A stretch of DNA of 64,000 bases from Leifsonia tongyongensis (GTDB taxonomy: Bacteria > Actinomycetota > Actinomycetes > Actinomycetales > Microbacteriaceae). Both the position numbers and the translations under genes were made by a program. The stretch lies in contig NZ_JAAGWY010000004.1 of the NCBI RefSeq assembly GCF_010686705.1, positions 124,001-188,000 on the forward strand. Direction: 5' to 3'. Shown here piece by piece: positions 1-9,091 of this stretch. The stretch's first letter is position 1. The number at the start of each line of letters is the position of its first letter. The notes beneath the pieces were generated by a model. The model ran no database searches and was not told the origin of the DNA. It saw only the letters and a list, made by a program, of their open reading frames with translations.

Positions 1-186
1 GAGATCGCCGACGCCACGTTCATCATCGTCGCACAGCGGGTGTCGACGATCATCGACGCCGACCAGATCCTCGTGCTCGAGGACGGCCGCATCGTCGGCC
101 GGGGCACGCACGAAGAACTCCTCGAGACCTCCGAGACCTATGCGGAGATCGTCTCGTCCCAGCTCACCGCGGAGGAAGCAGCATGA
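1..186 (+). CDS. ABC exporter ATP-binding subunit, C-terminal end only
   Basis: The window opens inside this gene: 61 codons are readable from base 1 and end at the TGA at 184-186. The residues carry the end of an ABC nucleotide-binding domain. FIIVAQRVSTI is the H-loop region, with Gln where the switch His usually sits (AQR instead of AHR), and is followed by the family-typical ILVLEDGRIVGRGTHEELL. The stop overlaps the ATG of the next exporter gene (ATGA at 183-186), so the two are translationally coupled. They very probably form a heterodimeric exporter, in which one half often has a degenerate ATP site; the missing switch His fits that. The transmembrane part lies upstream of the window and the substrate cannot be told. 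Confidence 0.9.
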   Translation, partial: EIADATFIIVAQRVSTIIDADQILVLEDGRIVGRGTHEELLETSETYAEIVSSQLTAEEAA

Positions 187-2159
187 GCACGACAGAAGAG
201 AAGACCCCGACCCCGCCTCCGCCGGTGCGGCGCGGGCCCGGTGGCGGTGGGCCCTTCGGCGGCATGCAGGGCCCGGTCGAGAAGGCGATGAACTTCGGGC
301 CGAGTGCCAAGCGCCTCGCCGGTCGCCTGTCGCCGGAACGCTGGGGAATCTTCTTCGTGACGATCCTCGGTGTCGTCAGCGTGGCGTTCGCGGTCCTCGG
401 GCCGAAGATCCTCGGCAATGCCATCAACATCGTCGTAGCCGGGGCGATCTCGTCGACGATGCCCAAGGGGCTGACGCAGGAACAGGTCATCGCCGGGCTC
501 CGCGCGTCGGGCCACGGACAACAGGCCGACCTGCTGAGCGGCATGACCCTCACGCCCGGCGCCGGGATCGACTTCCATGCGCTCAGTATGGTGTTGATGG
601 GTGTTCTCGCCCTGTACGTCTTCTCGTCCGTTTTCGCCTACCTGCAGGCGTATGTGCTGAACGGGATCACGCAGCGCACCGTGTACCGCCTGCGTGAAGA
701 GGTCGAGGCGAAGATCAACCGGCTTCCGCTGAAATACTTCGACGGGATGAACCGCGGCGAGCTGCTGAGCCGGGTCACGAACGACATCGACAATATCTCG
801 CAGACGCTGCAGCAGACCCTGAGCCAGTTGCTCACCTCCCTGCTCACCGTGATCGGCGTCGTCGTGATGATGTTCATCGTGTCGCCGCTCCTCGCGCTGA
901 TCGCGCTCATCACCATTCCGCTCACGCTCATCGTGACGATGCTGATCGCCCGGCGCTCGCAGAAGCTGTTCGTAGCCCAGTGGAAGCACACGGGCGAACT
1001 GAACGGCCAGATCGAGGAGGCCTTCACCGGCCACGCCCTCGTCAAGGTGTTCGGGCGTCACCGCGAGGTGGAGGAGCAGTTCCGGCTGAAGAACGAAGAG
1101 ATGTACAAGGCGAGCTTCGGAGCGCAGTTCATCTCGGGCATCATCATGCCGGCCATGATGTTCGTCGGGAACCTGATGTACGTGGTCATTGCGGTCGCGG
1201 GCGGACTCCAGGTCGCATCCGGTGCGCTGCAGATCGGCGACGTCACCGCGTTCATCCAGTACTCCCGGCAGTTCACCCAGCCGCTCACCCAGCTGGGCTC
1301 GATGGCGAACCTCCTTCAGTCCGGCGTCGCGTCGTCTGAGCGCGTCTTCGAGCTGCTGGACGCCGAGGAGCAGTCCGCCGATCCGGCCGCCCCGAAGAGC
1401 CCGGTGGGCACCAGGGGGCGCCTCGAGTTCCAGGACGTCTCGTTCCGATACACCGAGGAGACGCCGCTGATCGAGAACCTGTCCCTGGTCGCCCAGCCCG
1501 GCCAGACGGTCGCGATCGTCGGCCCGACGGGGGCAGGAAAGACCACGCTCGTCAACCTGATGATGCGGTTCTACGAGATCGACTCCGGCCGCATCACGCT
1601 CGACGGTGTCGACATCGCGTCGATGAGACGCGACGATCTTCGGAGCCGGATGGGGATGGTGCTGCAGGACACCTGGCTGTTCGGTGGCACCATCCGCGAG
1701 AACATCGCCTACGGGCGACCGGATGCGACCGAGGAAGACATCCTCGACGCTGCCAGGGCGACCTACGTCGACCGCTTCGTTCACTCGCTGCCGGACGGCT
1801 ACGACACAGTGCTCGACGACGAGGGCTCGAACGTCAGCGCCGGCGAGAAGCAGCTGCTCACGATCGCCCGGGCGTTTCTCGCGCAGCCGAGTGTCCTCAT
1901 CCTCGACGAGGCGACGAGCTCGGTCGACACCCGCACAGAGCTGCTGGTGCAGAAGGCGATGAGCGCACTGCGCGCCGACCGCACGAGCTTCGTGATCGCG
2001 CACCGGCTGTCGACCATCCGTGACGCCGACCTGATCCTCGTCATGGAGTCGGGCCGCATCGTCGAGCAGGGCACGCACTCCGAACTGCTGGCGGCCGGCG
2101 GCGCGTACTACAACCTGTACAACTCGCAGTTCGCTGCGGCGATCTCGGAGGACGTCTGA
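183..2159 (+). CDS. ABC exporter, fused transmembrane and ATPase domains
   Basis: A 658-residue half-transporter of the MsbA/LmrA type. The N-terminal 35 residues are rich in Pro and Gly (TPTPPPPVRRGPGGG), followed by six predicted membrane helices to about residue 375. The ATPase domain has Walker A GPTGAGKT near residue 447, signature VSAGEKQ near 550 (a common variant of LSGGQ in this exporter subfamily), Walker B VLILDE near 570 and the switch motif IAHRLSTI. Here the switch His is present, unlike in the partner ending at 186. It starts with the ATG that overlaps the partner's stop. Together they should form a heterodimeric lipid or multidrug exporter in the cytoplasmic membrane. The substrate is not identifiable. 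Confidence 0.93.
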   Translation: MSTTEEKTPTPPPPVRRGPGGGGPFGGMQGPVEKAMNFGPSAKRLAGRLSPERWGIFFVTILGVVSVAFAVLGPKILGNAINIVVAGAISSTMPKGLTQEQVIAGLRASGHGQQADLLSGMTLTPGAGIDFHALSMVLMGVLALYVFSSVFAYLQAYVLNGITQRTVYRLREEVEAKINRLPLKYFDGMNRGELLSRVTNDIDNISQTLQQTLSQLLTSLLTVIGVVVMMFIVSPLLALIALITIPLTLIVTMLIARRSQKLFVAQWKHTGELNGQIEEAFTGHALVKVFGRHREVEEQFRLKNEEMYKASFGAQFISGIIMPAMMFVGNLMYVVIAVAGGLQVASGALQIGDVTAFIQYSRQFTQPLTQLGSMANLLQSGVASSERVFELLDAEEQSADPAAPKSPVGTRGRLEFQDVSFRYTEETPLIENLSLVAQPGQTVAIVGPTGAGKTTLVNLMMRFYEIDSGRITLDGVDIASMRRDDLRSRMGMVLQDTWLFGGTIRENIAYGRPDATEEDILDAARATYVDRFVHSLPDGYDTVLDDEGSNVSAGEKQLLTIARAFLAQPSVLILDEATSSVDTRTELLVQKAMSALRADRTSFVIAHRLSTIRDADLILVMESGRIVEQGTHSELLAAGGAYYNLYNSQFAAAISEDV

Positions 2160-2161
2160 TC

Positions 2162-2194
2162 GGTCAGTGGCCGGTCAGTGGCCGGTCAGCGGCC
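2162..2194. repeat. Three 11-bp tandem repeats across a stop codon
   Basis: GGTCAGTGGCC occurs at 2162-2172 and 2173-2183, then GGTCAGCGGCC at 2184-2194. The repeats fill the short gap between the convergent exporter and oxidoreductase genes and include the last codons (LTGH) and stop of the latter. The GGCC ends are self-complementary and could also form weak hairpins. Confidence 0.85.
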
Positions 2195-3572
2195 GGATGA
2201 GTCGCGCGGCGACGGAGGGGCGGCGGGTGAGCCGCTCCTCCGTGTCGGCGAACTGCATCCCGACGAGGCCGGCGTTGGCGCCGGCGAACCGGAGCGGTTC
2301 CGGCTCCCAGCGGCGCGATCGGTGGTTCACCCACGCCAGTGACGTCAGTTCCGTCGACGCGCCCGTGATCAGGTCGGCCAGGGTCCGTCCGGCGAGGTTG
2401 GTGGTGCTCACGCCGTCGCCGACGTAGCCGCCCGCCCACGCCTCCCGGCGTCCCGCGTCGTAGCCGACCGACGCGTGCCAGTCCCGCGGTACGCCGAGCG
2501 GGCCGCCCCACTCGTGGGTGATGCGGGCGTCCGCAGCGGCGGGGAACAGGTCGACGAGCGCCTTGCGCAGGTGGTGGGTTACCCGGCCGACGCGATCATA
2601 AGCGGGCCTGATGGCGCTCCCGAGGTGATAACGGGCGCCGCGGCCACCGAAGGCGAACCGGTTGTCCGCGGTCCGCTGGCCGTAGATCAGCAGGTGACGG
2701 AAGTCGGTGAACGTCTGGCCGTGCTCGATTCCGATGCGGTCCCAGACCTCATCGGACAGGGGCTCCGTCGCGATCATCAGCGAGTAGAGGGGGAGGATTC
2801 GTCGTCCGACCTGGGGAAGCGCCGAGCCGTAGCCTTCCGTCGCATTGACGACGGTCGCGGCGCGGACGGTTCGCGGCGTGCCGGCGACCACCGCATCCAC
2901 TCGGCCGTCCGCCCAGGCGCGCACCTCGGTGCGCTCGTAGATGGTCGCGCCGCGTAGTTCGACCGCGCGGGCGAGACCGCGCACCAGCTTCGCCGGCTGG
3001 ATGCGGGCGCACTCGGGCGTGAAGGTCGCGGCGATCGCGCTCGGCACCCCGAACCGCTCCCGCACGGTCTCCGTGCCGAGCAGCGACACCTGGTCGACAC
3101 CGAAGCGTGCGGCCTCGGCGACGTCGGCCCTTGCGCTTTCGAGCTGGACCGCGGAACGCACGAACGCGACGGTGCCGCCGCGTACGAAGTCGCAGTCGAT
3201 GCCCTCTGCCTCGGCGGCCCGGCCTACCTCGTCGACGGTGTCGACCATGGCCCGGCGCAGCGCCACCGCGGCGTCGAAGCCGTAGCGCGATTCGAGGGCG
3301 GATGCCGACAGCGGGAACAACGCGGAGCTCCAGCCGCCGTTCCGCCCGGACGCGCCGAACCCGGCGATGTCCTTCTCCAGGATCGCGATCGACAGCGTCG
3401 GATCGGCCTGTTGCAGGTAGTAGGCGGTCCAGAGTCCGGTGAGACCGCCGCCGACGATGCACACGTCGACGGTGACGTCCTCAGCGAGCGACGGGCGGGG
3501 CTGCAGGTCATCTGCGCCCGACGCGACGAGCGCATCCATCCAGAAACTGACGCGCCGGTAACCGTCGCTCAT
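2175..3572 (-). CDS. FAD-dependent amine oxidoreductase (DAO family, PuuB-like)
   Basis: A 465-residue flavoprotein of the D-amino-acid oxidase superfamily. An N-terminal Rossmann motif GGGLTGLWTAYYL near residue 40 binds FAD. The arrangement SGRNGGWSSALFP shortly after and GYVGDGVSTTNLAGRTLADL near the C terminus are typical of gamma-glutamylputrescine oxidase-like members. The ATG at 3572 has a strong GGAGG ribosome site 7 bases upstream. It lies downstream of an aminotransferase and an Lrp-type regulator on the same strand, and near an aminobutyraldehyde dehydrogenase, which supports oxidation of putrescine or its gamma-glutamyl derivative. No PuuA ligase or PuuD hydrolase is seen, so free amine or another amino compound may be the substrate. 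Confidence 0.85.
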   Translation of the reverse strand: MSDGYRRVSFWMDALVASGADDLQPRPSLAEDVTVDVCIVGGGLTGLWTAYYLQQADPTLSIAILEKDIAGFGASGRNGGWSSALFPLSASALESRYGFDAAVALRRAMVDTVDEVGRAAEAEGIDCDFVRGGTVAFVRSAVQLESARADVAEAARFGVDQVSLLGTETVRERFGVPSAIAATFTPECARIQPAKLVRGLARAVELRGATIYERTEVRAWADGRVDAVVAGTPRTVRAATVVNATEGYGSALPQVGRRILPLYSLMIATEPLSDEVWDRIGIEHGQTFTDFRHLLIYGQRTADNRFAFGGRGARYHLGSAIRPAYDRVGRVTHHLRKALVDLFPAAADARITHEWGGPLGVPRDWHASVGYDAGRREAWAGGYVGDGVSTTNLAGRTLADLITGASTELTSLAWVNHRSRRWEPEPLRFAGANAGLVGMQFADTEERLTRRPSVAARLIRPLTGH

Positions 3573-3655
3573 CTCACGTCCTCCAGGAAGCCGAACACAG
3601 GAGAAGTGGGCTCAAAGCGGCGCCTTGGACCCACTTTTCCTGTGGTGGTGGTTGG

Positions 3656-5053
3656 TCAGAGTCGCGTCCACGCCTCGGAGAGGACTCCACGGAGGATCTG
3701 GCCGATCTCCTTGAACTCCGCCGGTCCGATCGTGAGCGGAGGAGCCAGCTGCACGACGGGGTCGCCACGGTCGTCGGCGCGGCAGTAGAGGCCTGCGTCG
3801 AACAGCGCCTTGGAGAGGAACCCTCGGAGCAGGCGCTCTGACTCGTCGTCGTCGAAGGTCTCCTTGGTCGCCTTGTCCTTCACCAGCTCGATGCCGAAGA
3901 AGTAGCCGTCGCCGCGGACGTCGCCGACGATGGGCAGGTCGAGGAGCGTCTCGAGCTCCGCTCGGAAGAGCGGCGAGTTCTCGCGCACGCGCTCGTTGAG
4001 CTTCTCCTCTTCGAAGATGTCGAGGTTCTCCATCGCGACGGCGGCCGACACCGGGTGACCGCCGAAGGTGTAGCCGTGGTAGAACGACGTGTTGCCGTGC
4101 TTGAAGGGCTCGTAGATGCGGTCGCTCACGATCGTGGCGCCGATCGGGGAGTACCCGCTCGTCATCGCCTTGGCGCAGGTGATCATGTCGGGCACATAAC
4201 CGTACTCGTCGCAGGCGAACATGTGGCCGATGCGGCCGAAGGCGCAGATGACCTCGTCGCTGACCAGGAGCACGTCGTACTTGTCGCAGATCTCGCGCAC
4301 GCGCTTGAAGTAGCCGGGAGGCGGCGGGAAGCAGCCGCCCGAGTTCTGCACCGGCTCGAGGAACACGGCCGCGACGGTGTCGGGGCCTTCGAACTGGATC
4401 ATCTCCTCGATGCGGTCGGCCGCCCAGACACCGAAGGCCTCGAGGTCGTCGCCGTGCTCCGGCGCGCGGTAGAAGTTCGTGTTCGGAACGCGGAATCCGC
4501 CAGGCGTCAGCGGCTCGAACATCTCCTTCATCGCCGGGATGCCGGTGATGGCGAGGGCGCCCTGCGGCGTGCCGTGGTAGGCGACGGCGCGCGAGATCAC
4601 CTTGTGCTTGGTCGGCTTGCCCTGCAGCTTCCAGTAGTACTTGGCGAGCTTGAACGCGGTCTCGACCGCTTCTCCGCCGCCGGTCGAGAAGAACACGCGG
4701 TTGAGGTCGCCGGGCGCGTAGCTCGCGAGCCGGTCCGCGAGTTCGATGGCGTTCGGATGCGCGTACGACCAGATCGGGAAGAACGCGAGCTGCTCGGCCT
4801 GGCGAGCGGCGACCTCGGCAAGGCGCTTGCGGCCGTGGCCGGCATTGACGACGAACAGGCCGGACAGGCCGTCGATGTACTTGCGCCCCTGCGAGTCCCA
4901 GATGTGGTGGCCCTCGCCGCGCGTGATGATCGGCACACCGTGCCCGTCTTCCATGACGGACTGGCGCGCGAAGTGCATCCAGAGGTGGTCCTTCGCCTTG
5001 GCCTGCAGTTCGGCCTCGGTCGAGGTGGTCGGTGCTTCGGTGGTTGTGCTCAT
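3656..5053 (-). CDS. Class III aminotransferase, putrescine-type (SpuC-like)
   Basis: A 465-residue PLP-dependent enzyme of aminotransferase class III. SDEVICAFGRIG holds the Asp that contacts the cofactor pyridine nitrogen, and CAKAMTSGY contains the Schiff-base lysine (residue 295). The N-terminal WMHFARQS and FVVNAGHGRKRLAEVAARQ segments and the overall length match diamine:pyruvate aminotransferases such as SpuC. The expected reaction is putrescine plus pyruvate to 4-aminobutanal plus alanine. The ATG at 5053 is chosen because the Lrp gene ends just two bases upstream; longer frames would run through that gene. The FAD oxidase follows 83 bases downstream. An omega-transaminase with a different amine substrate cannot be excluded. 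Confidence 0.88.
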   Translation of the reverse strand: MSTTTEAPTTSTEAELQAKAKDHLWMHFARQSVMEDGHGVPIITRGEGHHIWDSQGRKYIDGLSGLFVVNAGHGRKRLAEVAARQAEQLAFFPIWSYAHPNAIELADRLASYAPGDLNRVFFSTGGGEAVETAFKLAKYYWKLQGKPTKHKVISRAVAYHGTPQGALAITGIPAMKEMFEPLTPGGFRVPNTNFYRAPEHGDDLEAFGVWAADRIEEMIQFEGPDTVAAVFLEPVQNSGGCFPPPPGYFKRVREICDKYDVLLVSDEVICAFGRIGHMFACDEYGYVPDMITCAKAMTSGYSPIGATIVSDRIYEPFKHGNTSFYHGYTFGGHPVSAAVAMENLDIFEEEKLNERVRENSPLFRAELETLLDLPIVGDVRGDGYFFGIELVKDKATKETFDDDESERLLRGFLSKALFDAGLYCRADDRGDPVVQLAPPLTIGPAEFKEIGQILRGVLSEAWTRL

Positions 5054-5055
5054 AA

Positions 5056-5538
5056 TTACCGCGTTCCCCAGTTGTAGAACTGTTTGTGGAGTTTCAGATA
5101 GACGAACGTCTCTGTCGAGAGCACACCGTCGAGGGTGCGGATCTCCGAGTTCAGCATGGTGATGAGGTCGAGGTCGTTCTCGCACACCACCTCCGCGAGG
5201 ATGTCGAACGTGCCGGCCGTCAGCACGACGTAGTCGACGGCCGGCATGGCCGCCAGCTTGTCGGCCACGACCCGGGTGTCACCGCTGACACGGACGCCGA
5301 TCATCGCCTGCCGGTAGAAGCCCAGCTGCATCGGGTCCGTCACGGCGACGATCTGCATCACCCCGGATTCCGTCAGCTTCTGGACGCGCTGGCGCACGGC
5401 GGCCTCGCTCAGCCCGACCGCTTTGCCGATCTCCGCGTAGGAGCGTCGGCCGTCGGCCTGGAGTTGCTCGATGATCGCTTTGGACACGTCGTCGATCTGC
5501 ATCGGCTTGCCCGGCGTCGACGCCCTGAGGGTGCTCAT
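5056..5538 (-). CDS. Lrp/AsnC family transcriptional regulator
   Basis: A 160-residue regulator. The N-terminal winged helix-turn-helix spans about residues 14-62 (IEQLQADGRRSYAEIGKAVG, then SEAAVRQRVQKL). The C-terminal RAM/ligand domain runs to about 150 (YVVLTAGTFDILAEVVCEN). It heads the operon with the aminotransferase (2-base gap) and oxidase, and is divergent from the aminobutyraldehyde dehydrogenase at 5627, so it is likely the local, amine- or amino-acid-responsive regulator. A CAGAAT hexamer lies exactly six bases before its ATG, consistent with a leaderless transcript. Autoregulation through the shared intergenic region is inferred. Confidence 0.93.
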   Translation of the reverse strand: MSTLRASTPGKPMQIDDVSKAIIEQLQADGRRSYAEIGKAVGLSEAAVRQRVQKLTESGVMQIVAVTDPMQLGFYRQAMIGVRVSGDTRVVADKLAAMPAVDYVVLTAGTFDILAEVVCENDLDLITMLNSEIRTLDGVLSTETFVYLKLHKQFYNWGTR

Positions 5539-5626
5539 GGGTCGATTCTGTCAGCGAGATCCACCTTCAGCAAGTGATTCCGTATATTTCGACCCATTTC
5601 ACAGACGAAATCAGTAGACTCGCGGC
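5539..5626. promoter_or_regulatory. Divergent promoter region with inverted-repeat operator candidate
   Basis: This 88-base gap separates the Lrp-type regulator from the dehydrogenase. The minus-strand -10 is CAGAAT (complement of 5545-5550), the plus-strand -10 is TAGACT at 5615-5620, and each lies six bases from its start codon. Between them is an inverted repeat, ATTTCG (5586-5591) and CGAAAT (5606-5611), in AT-rich surroundings unusual for this genome. Binding by the adjacent Lrp protein is inferred. Confidence 0.65.
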
Positions 5627-7063
5627 ATGGAAACGCAGGAACTCCGCAATTTCGTCAACGGTGACTACGCCGAATCCCGCGCAACGGAGCGCATCCACCT
5701 CATCGACCCGGCGACCGAGAAGGTCTACGGGAGCACACCCGTGTCGACCGAGGCCGATGTCGCTGAAGCGTTCTCGGCCGCTCGCGACGCATTCGAGGTG
5801 TGGGGAGAGACCACGCCGGGCGAACGCCAGCTCGCGCTGTTCCGGATCGCGGACGCGATGGAGGCGCGTGCGGAGGAGTTCGCCGATCTCGAATCGCAGG
5901 ACACCGGAAAGCCCCGGTCCACTCTCGTCGACGACGAGATCCTCCTGTCGGTCGACCAGATCCGTTTCTTCGCCGGCGCCGCTCGGAACCTCGAAGGCCG
6001 CAGCGCCGGCGAGTACATGAAGGACCACACGTCGTTCATCCGCCGCGAGCCGATCGGCGTCGTCGGCCAGGTCACGCCCTGGAACTATCCGCTGAACATG
6101 GCGGTCTGGAAGTTCGCGCCGGCGATCGCGGCCGGGAACACGACCGTGCTGAAGCCGTCCGACACGACGCCGCAGTCCACGCTCCTTCTCGCCGAGATCA
6201 TCGCTGAATTCGTCCCGGCCGGGGTCGTCAACGTGATCACGGGGGACCGGACGACCGGTGCGGCGATGACGCAGGACCCGATCCCGCAGATGATCTCGAT
6301 CACCGGTTCGGTGCGGGCGGGGATGGAGGTGGCACGCGCCGCCTCGTTCGATCTGAAGCGCGTGCATCTGGAGCTCGGCGGCAAGGCGCCCGTCATCGTG
6401 TTCGACGACGCCGACATCGACGCGGCCGTCGAGGGCATCGTCGCGGCCGGGTACTTCAACGCGGGCCAGGACTGCACGGCGGCCACGCGGCTGCTCGTCC
6501 AGGAGGGCATCCACGACGAGTTCGTCGCCGCCCTGACCGCTTACGCGCGCGAGAATGCGACGACCGGCGCGCCGGACCAGGACGGCATCCTGTTCGGTCC
6601 CGTCAACAACGCGAACCAGCTCGCCCAGGTCTCCGGCTTCATCGACCGGCTGCCCGATCACGCGACGGTGCAGCTGGGCGGCCACCGCCAGGGTTCGAGC
6701 GGCTACTTCTACGAGGCGACCATCGTGTCGGGCCTCAGACAGGACGACGAGGCGGTGCAGCGCGAGATCTTCGGGCCGGTCCAGACCGTCCAGAAGTTCT
6801 CCGACGAGGCGGAGGCGCTGCGGTGGGCGAACGGCGTGCAGTACGGCCTTGCGTCGTCGGTGTGGACGCGCGATCACGGCCGGGCCATGCGCTTCGCGAA
6901 GGGCCTCGATTTCGGCTGCGTGTGGATCAACACCCACATCCCGATCGTCGCCGAGATGCCGCACGGTGGATTCCGGCACTCCGGCTACGGCAAGGACCTC
7001 TCGATGTACGGATTCGAAGATTACACTCGGATCAAACACGTCATGAGCTACATCGGCTCATAG
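5627..7063 (+). CDS. Aminobutyraldehyde dehydrogenase (PuuC/YdcW-like)
   Basis: A 478-residue NAD(P)-dependent aldehyde dehydrogenase. The family motifs are complete: [14 protein letters not shown] for the cofactor site, [18 protein letters not shown] with the general-base Glu, and [12 protein letters not shown] with catalytic Cys283. The GQDCTAATR form and length are typical of gamma-aminobutyraldehyde dehydrogenases, which oxidise 4-aminobutanal to GABA. It is divergent from the regulator/aminotransferase/oxidase operon whose enzymes would supply that aldehyde. A TAGACT hexamer six bases before the ATG suggests leaderless expression. Related omega-amino- or betaine-aldehyde activity is the main alternative. 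Confidence 0.92.
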   Translation: METQELRNFVNGDYAESRATERIHLIDPATEKVYGSTPVSTEADVAEAFSAARDAFEVWGETTPGERQLALFRIADAMEARAEEFADLESQDTGKPRSTLVDDEILLSVDQIRFFAGAARNLEGRSAGEYMKDHTSFIRREPIGVVGQVTPWNYPLNMAVWKFAPAIAAGNTTVLKPSDTTPQSTLLLAEIIAEFVPAGVVNVITGDRTTGAAMTQDPIPQMISITGSVRAGMEVARAASFDLKRVHLELGGKAPVIVFDDADIDAAVEGIVAAGYFNAGQDCTAATRLLVQEGIHDEFVAALTAYARENATTGAPDQDGILFGPVNNANQLAQVSGFIDRLPDHATVQLGGHRQGSSGYFYEATIVSGLRQDDEAVQREIFGPVQTVQKFSDEAEALRWANGVQYGLASSVWTRDHGRAMRFAKGLDFGCVWINTHIPIVAEMPHGGFRHSGYGKDLSMYGFEDYTRIKHVMSYIGS

Positions 7064-7123
7064 GCCGCAGCGGATGGAACGCGCGGCCGACCCACGCATC
7101 GCCGGCAGCAGGAGGCAGCAGCA

Positions 7124-8188
7124 GTGACCCCCGGCTACACGCGGTACGCGCCGAGCGCGGGCCGATCGAAGTGGCATTTCGTCTCGGGCCGCACGTTCGT
7201 CGCCGTCTTCGACAGCACCGCGAGCGATTCGGTCGTCGATGCGCTCTGGTGGCTCGCGGAATCCGACCTCGCCACGATCGAATCGGTGGTCGGGGCGTTC
7301 CCACTCGTCGGGGACGACGCCGTCCGGTCGTTCGCGGCCGCGACGATCGCCGTGCAGCACGAGACGGGGGAAGGGCACGTGACGGCCGTCGTGCGCGGCA
7401 GCGCGTGCATCGACGTGTTCTCGGTGGGCGGCTCCCGCCGTTTCTCCGCCCGGGGAACCCAGCCGTGGGTGCTCGCCGAGTTCCGGTCCGTCATCGGCCT
7501 GGTGCTCGGTGACGACGACCATCCCACCGGGCCGGTCGCGACGGCGGCCCGTGGGGCGCTTCCGCTCGGGACGGGCGTCGTCGACGGCGAGCTGCTCGTC
7601 TGGTCGACGCATCCGATCGAGCGCGTCGACGAACCTGCCGAGGCCGCCCCGCACGCGAGACCACAACCCGAATCGGTCGCACCGGCGCCGGCTGAGGGCG
7701 AGACGGACGAGACGGTCATCCGGCCGAAGCGTGTTCCCCCGCCGGTCGTCGACGTGGTCACGGCCGCCATCCCGCTCCCGACGATGAACGACTCGGTGCG
7801 CGCCGGGCGCCGAGCCGTACTGGCCCAGGCACCGGATGGGGTCCTCGGATTCCGCGTCGGCTCGGCCGACCCCATCGATCTCGATCTTCCCGTGCTCATC
7901 GGCCGCAGCCCGCGGCCTCCGCGGGTGTTCGCCGGCGTCGAGCCGCGGCTCATCGAAGTGGAGTCGCGCCAGCAGCAGGTGTCGTCGACGCATGTCCAGC
8001 TGGAGCAGGTGGGCGACACGGTGGTCGTCACCGACCTCCGTTCGACCAACGGCACGTTGGTGTCGTCGCGGGAAGGACTACAGAGCCGGCTGAAACCCGG
8101 CGAGTCGATCGTGGTGCTGCCTGGCGCCCGGGTCGACATCGGCGACGGTAATATCATCGAGATCACCCCTGCACGGGATGAACCGTGA
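7124..8188 (+). CDS. FHA-domain protein with unknown N-terminal domain
   Basis: A 354-residue cytoplasmic protein starting at a GTG preceded by a clear AGGAGG. Residues 1 to about 170 form a domain I do not recognise. A Pro/Glu-rich linker follows, and an FHA phosphothreonine-binding domain lies at about 245-345. The hallmark residues are present: GRSP near 259, SSTHVQL for the phosphopeptide loop, and DLRSTNGTLV. FHA domains bind Thr-phosphorylated partners, and the following genes encode a PP2C phosphatase and, after a gap, a Ser/Thr kinase. It is therefore probably a reader of that kinase's phosphorylation. It may share a transcript with the PP2C gene 37 bases downstream. Confidence 0.9.
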   Translation: MTPGYTRYAPSAGRSKWHFVSGRTFVAVFDSTASDSVVDALWWLAESDLATIESVVGAFPLVGDDAVRSFAAATIAVQHETGEGHVTAVVRGSACIDVFSVGGSRRFSARGTQPWVLAEFRSVIGLVLGDDDHPTGPVATAARGALPLGTGVVDGELLVWSTHPIERVDEPAEAAPHARPQPESVAPAPAEGETDETVIRPKRVPPPVVDVVTAAIPLPTMNDSVRAGRRAVLAQAPDGVLGFRVGSADPIDLDLPVLIGRSPRPPRVFAGVEPRLIEVESRQQQVSSTHVQLEQVGDTVVVTDLRSTNGTLVSSREGLQSRLKPGESIVVLPGARVDIGDGNIIEITPARDEP

Positions 8189-8225
8189 TGACCTACTCGT
8201 CAGGCACGACAACGAGAGGATGCGC

Positions 8226-9062
8226 GTGACCCAGATCGGTCGCAGCAACAGACGCCACAATGTGGCTGTGCCCGGAGGTTCGGGCGCCCGCGTCGGCCTC
8301 GCCTGGGCGGCATTGAGCGACAAGGGATACCGTCGTTCCGTCAACGAGGACAGTCTGCTCGCGCGTTCCCCGATCTTCGCTGTCGCCGACGGCATGGGTG
8401 GCCACACGGCCGGTGACTTCGCCAGCACGGCTGTGGTTACCCGCCTCGCCGAGCAGGTCTCGGTCGACTTCGTCCGGGAGGACGCGATCAACGACGCCCT
8501 CCGCTCGGCGGTCGACGACATGGGTCGCGGTGTCGGGCACACCGATCTCGGGACGGGGACGACCGTCACCGGTCTTGCGCTGACCCTCGTCGACGGGGCC
8601 CCGTACTGGCTCGTGTTCAACATCGGCGACTCGCGGGTGTACAGCTTTCTCGACGGCGTGCTCGAACAGCTGACGATTGATCATTCGATCGTCCAGGAAC
8701 TGCTCGACGCGGGCGCGATCACGCCGGCGGAGGCAGAGGTGCACCCGCACAGCAACGTGATCACCCGTGCCGTCGGCCTGAATGAAGATCCGGTGCCCGA
8801 CTACTGGTTCATCCCGATCGTCGCGGGGACGCGCCTGCTGGTCTGCTCCGATGGGCTGACGAAGGAGCTGACCGAGCACGGCATCCGCCATTTCCTGCGG
8901 GAGGGCTCGTCCCCCCTCGATGCGGCGCAGCAGCTGATGGATGCGGCGCTCGGCAACGGCGGGCGCGACAACGTGACCGTCGTCGTGGTCGACGTTCTGG
9001 AGACGCCGGAGAGCGGCGCACGCGGCGAGGGTTTGTCGCGCCGGGCGGTCCGGAGGCACTGA
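8226..9062 (+). CDS. PP2C-family Ser/Thr protein phosphatase
   Basis: A 278-residue metal-dependent phosphatase. The metal-binding acidic residues sit in RSVNEDSLL, ADGMGGHTAGD, GDSRVYSFLDG and GGRDNVTVVVVDV, all intact, and LTIDHSIVQELLDAGAI is the usual PP2C helix. No membrane segment is visible, so it should act in the cytoplasm. The start is ambiguous: GTG 8226 is preferred because GAGAGG lies seven bases before it, while an ATG at 8220 and one at 8178 (inside the FHA gene) are in frame. It would reverse phosphorylation by the membrane kinase encoded next. A CCCCC/GGGGG hairpin follows the stop. Confidence 0.93.
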   Translation: MTQIGRSNRRHNVAVPGGSGARVGLAWAALSDKGYRRSVNEDSLLARSPIFAVADGMGGHTAGDFASTAVVTRLAEQVSVDFVREDAINDALRSAVDDMGRGVGHTDLGTGTTVTGLALTLVDGAPYWLVFNIGDSRVYSFLDGVLEQLTIDHSIVQELLDAGAITPAEAEVHPHSNVITRAVGLNEDPVPDYWFIPIVAGTRLLVCSDGLTKELTEHGIRHFLREGSSPLDAAQQLMDAALGNGGRDNVTVVVVDVLETPESGARGEGLSRRAVRRH

Positions 9063-9076
9063 CCCCCCGGCTTTGT

Positions 9077-9091
9077 CCCCCGAGTTGGGGG
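9077..9091 (+). terminator. Weak hairpin after the phosphatase gene
   Basis: CCCCC (9077-9081) and GGGGG (9087-9091) can pair around GAGTT, followed by a T-rich stretch (TGTTTAAGTTGT). It lies 14 bases after the stop and may end or attenuate the FHA-PP2C transcript before the kinase promoter. Confidence 0.45.

Noticed and set aside
138-2078. A 646-codon antisense frame over the ABC exporter
   Set aside because: No recognisable domain and strongly charged composition; the plus strand has all ABC motifs.
5056-5185. A longer N terminus for the aminotransferase starting at 5185
   Set aside because: It would overlap the Lrp gene by 130 bases and adds residues unlike the family; ATG 5053 gives a normal protein two bases after the Lrp stop.
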